Origin: Agathobaculum desmolans ATCC 43058
Lineage (GTDB): Bacteria > Bacillota > Clostridia > Oscillospirales > Butyricicoccaceae
Assembly: GCF_000701665.1 (NCBI RefSeq)
Contig: NZ_JNJN01000015.1
Location: 1-52,446 of the forward strand
Direction: 5' to 3'
Length of the DNA: 52,446 nucleotides
Shown: one piece after another, positions 49,646 through 52,446 of the stretch
Numbering within the stretch: position 1 is the stretch's first letter
Layout: each line of letters begins with the position of its first letter
Program-made: the position numbers and the translations under genes
The notes under the pieces: generated by a model
The model's database searches: none
Seen by the model: only the letters and a program-made list of their open reading frames with translations
Told to the model about the DNA's origin: nothing

Positions 49646-51487
49646 ATGGTGGAACCGGGTAAAAAACCCAAAACACCGAGAAAACCGCTGATATTTTATT
49701 ATGTGGTTACGTTATTGGTGCTGATGCTGCTCAACTGGCTGCTGGTGCCGATGCTGGCGCAGCGGCGGGTGGTCGAGGTCGGCTATGATGAGTTTCTTTC
49801 CATGGTGGATGCAGGTCAGGTCGAAACCATTGCGTATGAAAAAACAGATGATCAGATCTTGTTTGAAAGCAAGGAGCAGGATGGGAAAAAGCAGATCTAC
49901 AAAACCGGGATTTTTCCGGATCAGGGGTTGGTCGAACGGCTGATCGGCGCGAAGGTAAAGTTTGCCGCCGAAATCCCGACCCGGACTTCGCCGCTGCTTA
50001 GCCTGTTGGTTGGCTATGCGATTCCGATTATTCTCATTATTGCATTTGGTCAGTGGATGAGCAGACGCATGATGAAAAACATGGGCGGCAACGTGATGAA
50101 TTTCGGCAAATCGAATGCCAAAATCTACGCGGAAACCGAAACCGGTAAAACCTTTGCCGATGTGGCCGGGCAGGATGAAGCGAAGGAGGCGCTGACGGAG
50201 ATCGTTGATTTCCTGCATAACCCGGGAAAATATGCTGCGATCGGCGCCAAGCTGCCCAAGGGGGCGCTGTTGGTCGGCCCGCCGGGCACCGGCAAAACAC
50301 TGCTGGCCAAAGCGGTGGCGGGCGAGGCGCACGTGCCGTTTTTCTCGATCTCGGGATCGGAGTTTGTGGAGATGTTCGTCGGCATGGGTGCTGCTAAGGT
50401 GCGCGATCTGTTCAAGCAGGCGGGAGAAAAGGCGCCCTGCATCGTGTTTATCGATGAGATCGATACCATCGGCAAAAAACGTGACGGCGCAGGAATGGGC
50501 GGCAACGATGAGCGGGAACAGACGCTCAATCAGCTGCTGACCGAGATGGACGGGTTTGACGGTACCAAGGGCGTTGTCATTCTGGCGGCGACCAACCGGC
50601 CGGAATCGCTCGACCCGGCGCTGCTGCGTCCGGGCCGGTTTGACCGCCGGATCCCGGTGGAGCTGCCCGATCTGAAGGGGCGCAGTGCGATCCTGCGGGT
50701 GCACGCGAAGGATGTGCATATGGCGGGACCGATCGATTTTAATGCAGTAGCCCGTGCCACTTCGGGCGCGTCCGGCGCAGATCTTGCCAATATTATCAAC
50801 GAGGCGGCGCTGCGCGCGGTTCGCTTGGGGCGGAACACCGTAACACAGGCGGATCTGGAGGAAAGCGTGGAAACAGTGATTGCCGGTGCACAGCGCAAAA
50901 ATGCGGTGCTGAACCCCAAGGAAAAGGAGATCGTTGCCTATCACGAGATCGGCCACGCGTTGGTTGCGGCGCGGCAGACGGATTCCGCGCCAGTCACGAA
51001 AATCACGATCGTGCCGCGTACTTCGGGCGCACTCGGCTATACGATGCAGGTGGATGAGGGTGAACACTATCTGATGAGCCGGGAAGAACTGCTGAACAAG
51101 GTGGCTACGCTGACCGGCGGCCGGGCGGCGGAGGAATTGATCTTTGGTTCGGTCACGACCGGTGCTTCCAATGATATCGAACAGGCGACTAAGATGACCC
51201 GTGCTATGATCACGCGCTACGGCATGAGCCGTAAATTCGACATGGTGGCACTGGAAGCGGTGACCAATCAGTATCTGGCGGGGGATACCTCGCTGGTCTG
51301 CTCGGCGGAGACGGCGGCGGAGATCGACCGTGAGGTGGTAGAGACGGTCAAGCAGGCGCACGAAAAGGCGATCGGTATTTTGCAGGAGAACAGGGAAGCG
51401 CTGCACCGCTTGGCGCATTATCTGCTCGAACGGGAAACGATCACCGGAGAAGAGTTTATGGCATTGCTGGAAAAAACGCAGGCCTGA
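49646..51487 (+). CDS. ftsH: ATP-dependent zinc metalloprotease FtsH
   Basis: 613 residues. Two membrane helices (about 15-37 and 115-134) flank a short external domain. The AAA+ domain has Walker A GPPGTGKT (211-218), Walker B FIDEID (268-273), and the second region of homology around [19 protein letters not shown]. The protease domain has zinc-binding HEIGH (433-437). It degrades misassembled membrane proteins and short-lived regulators. The ATG at 49646 with AGGTGA is preferred; a GTG at 49637 is possible. Likely co-transcribed with the broken marR gene, an uncommon partner for ftsH. Confidence 0.95.
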   Translation: MVEPGKKPKTPRKPLIFYYVVTLLVLMLLNWLLVPMLAQRRVVEVGYDEFLSMVDAGQVETIAYEKTDDQILFESKEQDGKKQIYKTGIFPDQGLVERLIGAKVKFAAEIPTRTSPLLSLLVGYAIPIILIIAFGQWMSRRMMKNMGGNVMNFGKSNAKIYAETETGKTFADVAGQDEAKEALTEIVDFLHNPGKYAAIGAKLPKGALLVGPPGTGKTLLAKAVAGEAHVPFFSISGSEFVEMFVGMGAAKVRDLFKQAGEKAPCIVFIDEIDTIGKKRDGAGMGGNDEREQTLNQLLTEMDGFDGTKGVVILAATNRPESLDPALLRPGRFDRRIPVELPDLKGRSAILRVHAKDVHMAGPIDFNAVARATSGASGADLANIINEAALRAVRLGRNTVTQADLEESVETVIAGAQRKNAVLNPKEKEIVAYHEIGHALVAARQTDSAPVTKITIVPRTSGALGYTMQVDEGEHYLMSREELLNKVATLTGGRAAEELIFGSVTTGASNDIEQATKMTRAMITRYGMSRKFDMVALEAVTNQYLAGDTSLVCSAETAAEIDREVVETVKQAHEKAIGILQENREALHRLAHYLLERETITGEEFMALLEKTQA

Positions 51488-51513
51488 GCGCAGAGAAAAG
51501 GGGAAGTGAGGTT

Positions 51514-52047
51514 ATGAAAAACAAGCCCGGAAGTGTAGTCTGGATCTTGGTCGGGGTGTTTCTGCTGGTCATGGGATTATACTTTTTGATCAACCCGAAA
51601 GCGACGCTGACTTCAATCGCATGGCTGTTCGGATTGACGATGCTGGTATCCGGCATTGCGGATCTGGTGTTGTATGCGGCGCGGCAGTGGGCGTATGGCG
51701 CGTCTGTCTGGTTTTATGCGGATGGGATCATCGATGTGCTGATCGGTATTGCGTTTCTGTGCAATGATTGGCTGGCGGCAGAACTGCTGCCCTATATTCT
51801 GGCTGTCTGGGCGGTGATTTCGGGCATTACTAAGGTCATGGGTGCGGTGCTGTACCGCCGGCAGGGGATGCCGTTTTGGGGGGCGCAGGCAGTGGCTGGC
51901 GCGGCAGTGCTGTTTTTTGGGGTCGCAACGCTGTTCCGGCCGATGATCGCCGTGGTAGCGGTGTCCTTCGTGGTAGCGGTGGTGCTGATCATTCAGGGTC
52001 TGATGGCACTGATGCGTGGTTTGTTTGTTTCTGCGCCGCGGCGGTAG
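51514..52047 (+). CDS. DUF308 (HdeD-like) membrane protein
   Basis: 177 residues with six membrane helices in three pairs, a DUF308 layout: ILVGVFLLVMGLYFLINP, then WYADGIID-like VWFYADGIIDVLIGI, then AVAGAAVLFFGVATLF. Related to HdeD acid-resistance proteins of enterobacteria, but the role in Firmicutes is unknown. It starts 26 bp after ftsH and is probably in the same operon. Confidence 0.88.
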   Translation: MKNKPGSVVWILVGVFLLVMGLYFLINPKATLTSIAWLFGLTMLVSGIADLVLYAARQWAYGASVWFYADGIIDVLIGIAFLCNDWLAAELLPYILAVWAVISGITKVMGAVLYRRQGMPFWGAQAVAGAAVLFFGVATLFRPMIAVVAVSFVVAVVLIIQGLMALMRGLFVSAPRR

Positions 52048-52109
52048 GCAGCGGTCTGCGGTGGGGCGCCGCGGGCGTGAAAACGTAAAGAGACTTTTTT
52101 GCAGACGAA

Positions 52110-52213
52110 GTCTGCTGAAAAGTATCTTGTCGATGAATGTCAGTAATACGCGCGGCTGCGCGCATCAAACACATTTGCTTTGCAACTGCATAAAAGTTGG
52201 GGCGTATGTGATA
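52110..52213 (+). repeat. Dispersed hairpin repeat, copy G, cut by an IS3 element
   Basis: GTCTGCTGAAAAGTATCTTG, CGATGAATGTCAGTAATACG, CGCGGCTGCGCGCATCAAAC, ACATTTGCTTTGCAACTGC and ATAAAAGTTGGGGCGTATGT follow copy D closely. The match stops within the loop of the third hairpin, where the IS begins. Confidence 0.75.
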
Positions 52214-52215
52214 TG

Positions 52216-52265
52216 ATCCTCCTAAAGTAGACCATGGAAAAAACCAAAATCTACTTTAGGAGGAT
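52216..52265 (+). promoter_or_regulatory. 16-bp hairpin that hides the orfA ribosome site
   Basis: ATCCTCCTAAAGTAGA (52216-52231) pairs perfectly with 52250-52265, which contains the orfA ribosome site AGGAGG (52259-52264). In read-through transcripts from outside, the site is locked. A transcript starting inside the IS after 52231 would leave it free. Confidence 0.7.
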
Positions 52266-52270
52266 TTTTT

Positions 52271-52446
52271 ATGGGCAAAATAAAATTCACTCCAGAGAAG
52301 AAAATAGAAATCATAGAAGCGTATAAGTCGGGTAAGGTTGCCTATTCTCAATTACAAGATGTTTATGGAATGAATCGTGACGAGATATATAGATGGATAT
52401 CCAAGTACGAAGCGAACGGTATTGAAGCCTTTGTAAGTGGAAACAG
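52271..52446 (+). CDS. IS3-family transposase OrfA, N-terminal part
   Basis: 58 codons up to the window edge. The sequence KFTPEKKIEIIEAYKSGK, then YGMNRDEIYRWISKYEANG, is the helix-turn-helix of IS3/IS150 OrfA that binds the IS ends. AGGAGG lies six bases before the ATG, inside a strong hairpin. Lower GC than the chromosome. The rest, including the frameshift to orfB, is outside the window. Confidence 0.9.
   Translation, partial: MGKIKFTPEKKIEIIEAYKSGKVAYSQLQDVYGMNRDEIYRWISKYEANGIEAFVSGN

Larger units (their letters stand above)
52214..52446 (+). mobile_element. IS3-family insertion sequence, left part only
   Basis: The terminal repeat starts TGATCCTCC and contains AGTAGACC, matching the IS end at 339-363. 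It is followed by orfA. The element runs off the window. Same orientation as the copy at the left end. Confidence 0.85.

Noticed and set aside
1-52446. Composite transposon or prophage spanning the window
   Set aside because: Contents are core housekeeping and sporulation genes in conserved orders; no integrase, phage structural or resistance genes.

Overview
The window reads as a chromosomal segment of a spore-forming, anaerobic member of the Firmicutes, probably a Clostridia/Oscillospirales-type gut bacterium. Evidence: spo0A next to spoIVB, gpr, spoIIP and a gerA-type operon; Rex; a flavodiiron protein; a fused acyl-CoA dehydrogenase; Firmicute-style ribosome binding sites; and fairly high GC for the group (judged by eye). 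The genus cannot be fixed from this sequence. I saw no rRNA, tRNA, CRISPR array, prophage or replication origin.

Layout. 1-363 is the right end of an IS3-family element. 411-1854 (-) holds a PepSY/stalk-domain protein and nth. 2060-7363 (+) is housekeeping: glyA, pgi, a nucleoside deoxyribosyltransferase, a small membrane protein, a CoaX-like protein with altered active-site positions, and a probable pantothenate ECF S component. 7544-9604 is spoIVB-spo0A. 9725-15309 is polA, a small phosphatase, rimI, two GNATs and tsaD. 15520-19364 is aconitase, isocitrate dehydrogenase and rex. 19740-24529 is lepA, hemW and the ACT/UPF0210 pair. 24947-28096 is an acyl-CoA dehydrogenase-ETFalpha-rubredoxin fusion followed by a flavodiiron protein. 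28284-29571 is an ArsC-like protein and TraX, transcribed divergently. 29696-34685 (-) is a germination operon, spoIIP and gpr, with plausible sporulation promoters. 34824-37719 (+) is rpsT, an SdpR/SdpI-type cluster with paired operators, and an SLH protein. 37841-44006 (-) is a thioesterase, single-chain purL and an ECF sigma/anti-sigma pair. 44286-46954 (+) is rpe and a ROK regulator with a HAD phosphatase. The last part has YbjQ, a lipase-like hydrolase, a MIF-like protein, a frameshifted marR, ftsH and a DUF308 protein, ending in the left end of an IS3-family element.

The most striking feature is not a protein. A dispersed repeat of about 190-220 bp, built from up to six consecutive hairpins, occurs in full or partial form at about 19383, 24569, 29585, 38331, 45038 (inverted), 48857 and 52110, always just downstream of a gene. 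The longest copies are flanked on both sides by copies of a locus-specific terminator hairpin. Both IS3 ends lie inside a terminator-like hairpin of this family, as if the IS targets hairpin loops. This resembles the way the enterobacterial IS3-family elements IS1397 and ISKpn1 use REP palindromes, but with an unrelated repeat in a Firmicute.

Functionally the segment joins central carbon metabolism with redox sensing (acn-icd-rex), a likely oxygen- or redox-handling pair (acyl-CoA dehydrogenase fusion plus flavodiiron protein), CoA precursor uptake, purine synthesis, and sporulation and germination.
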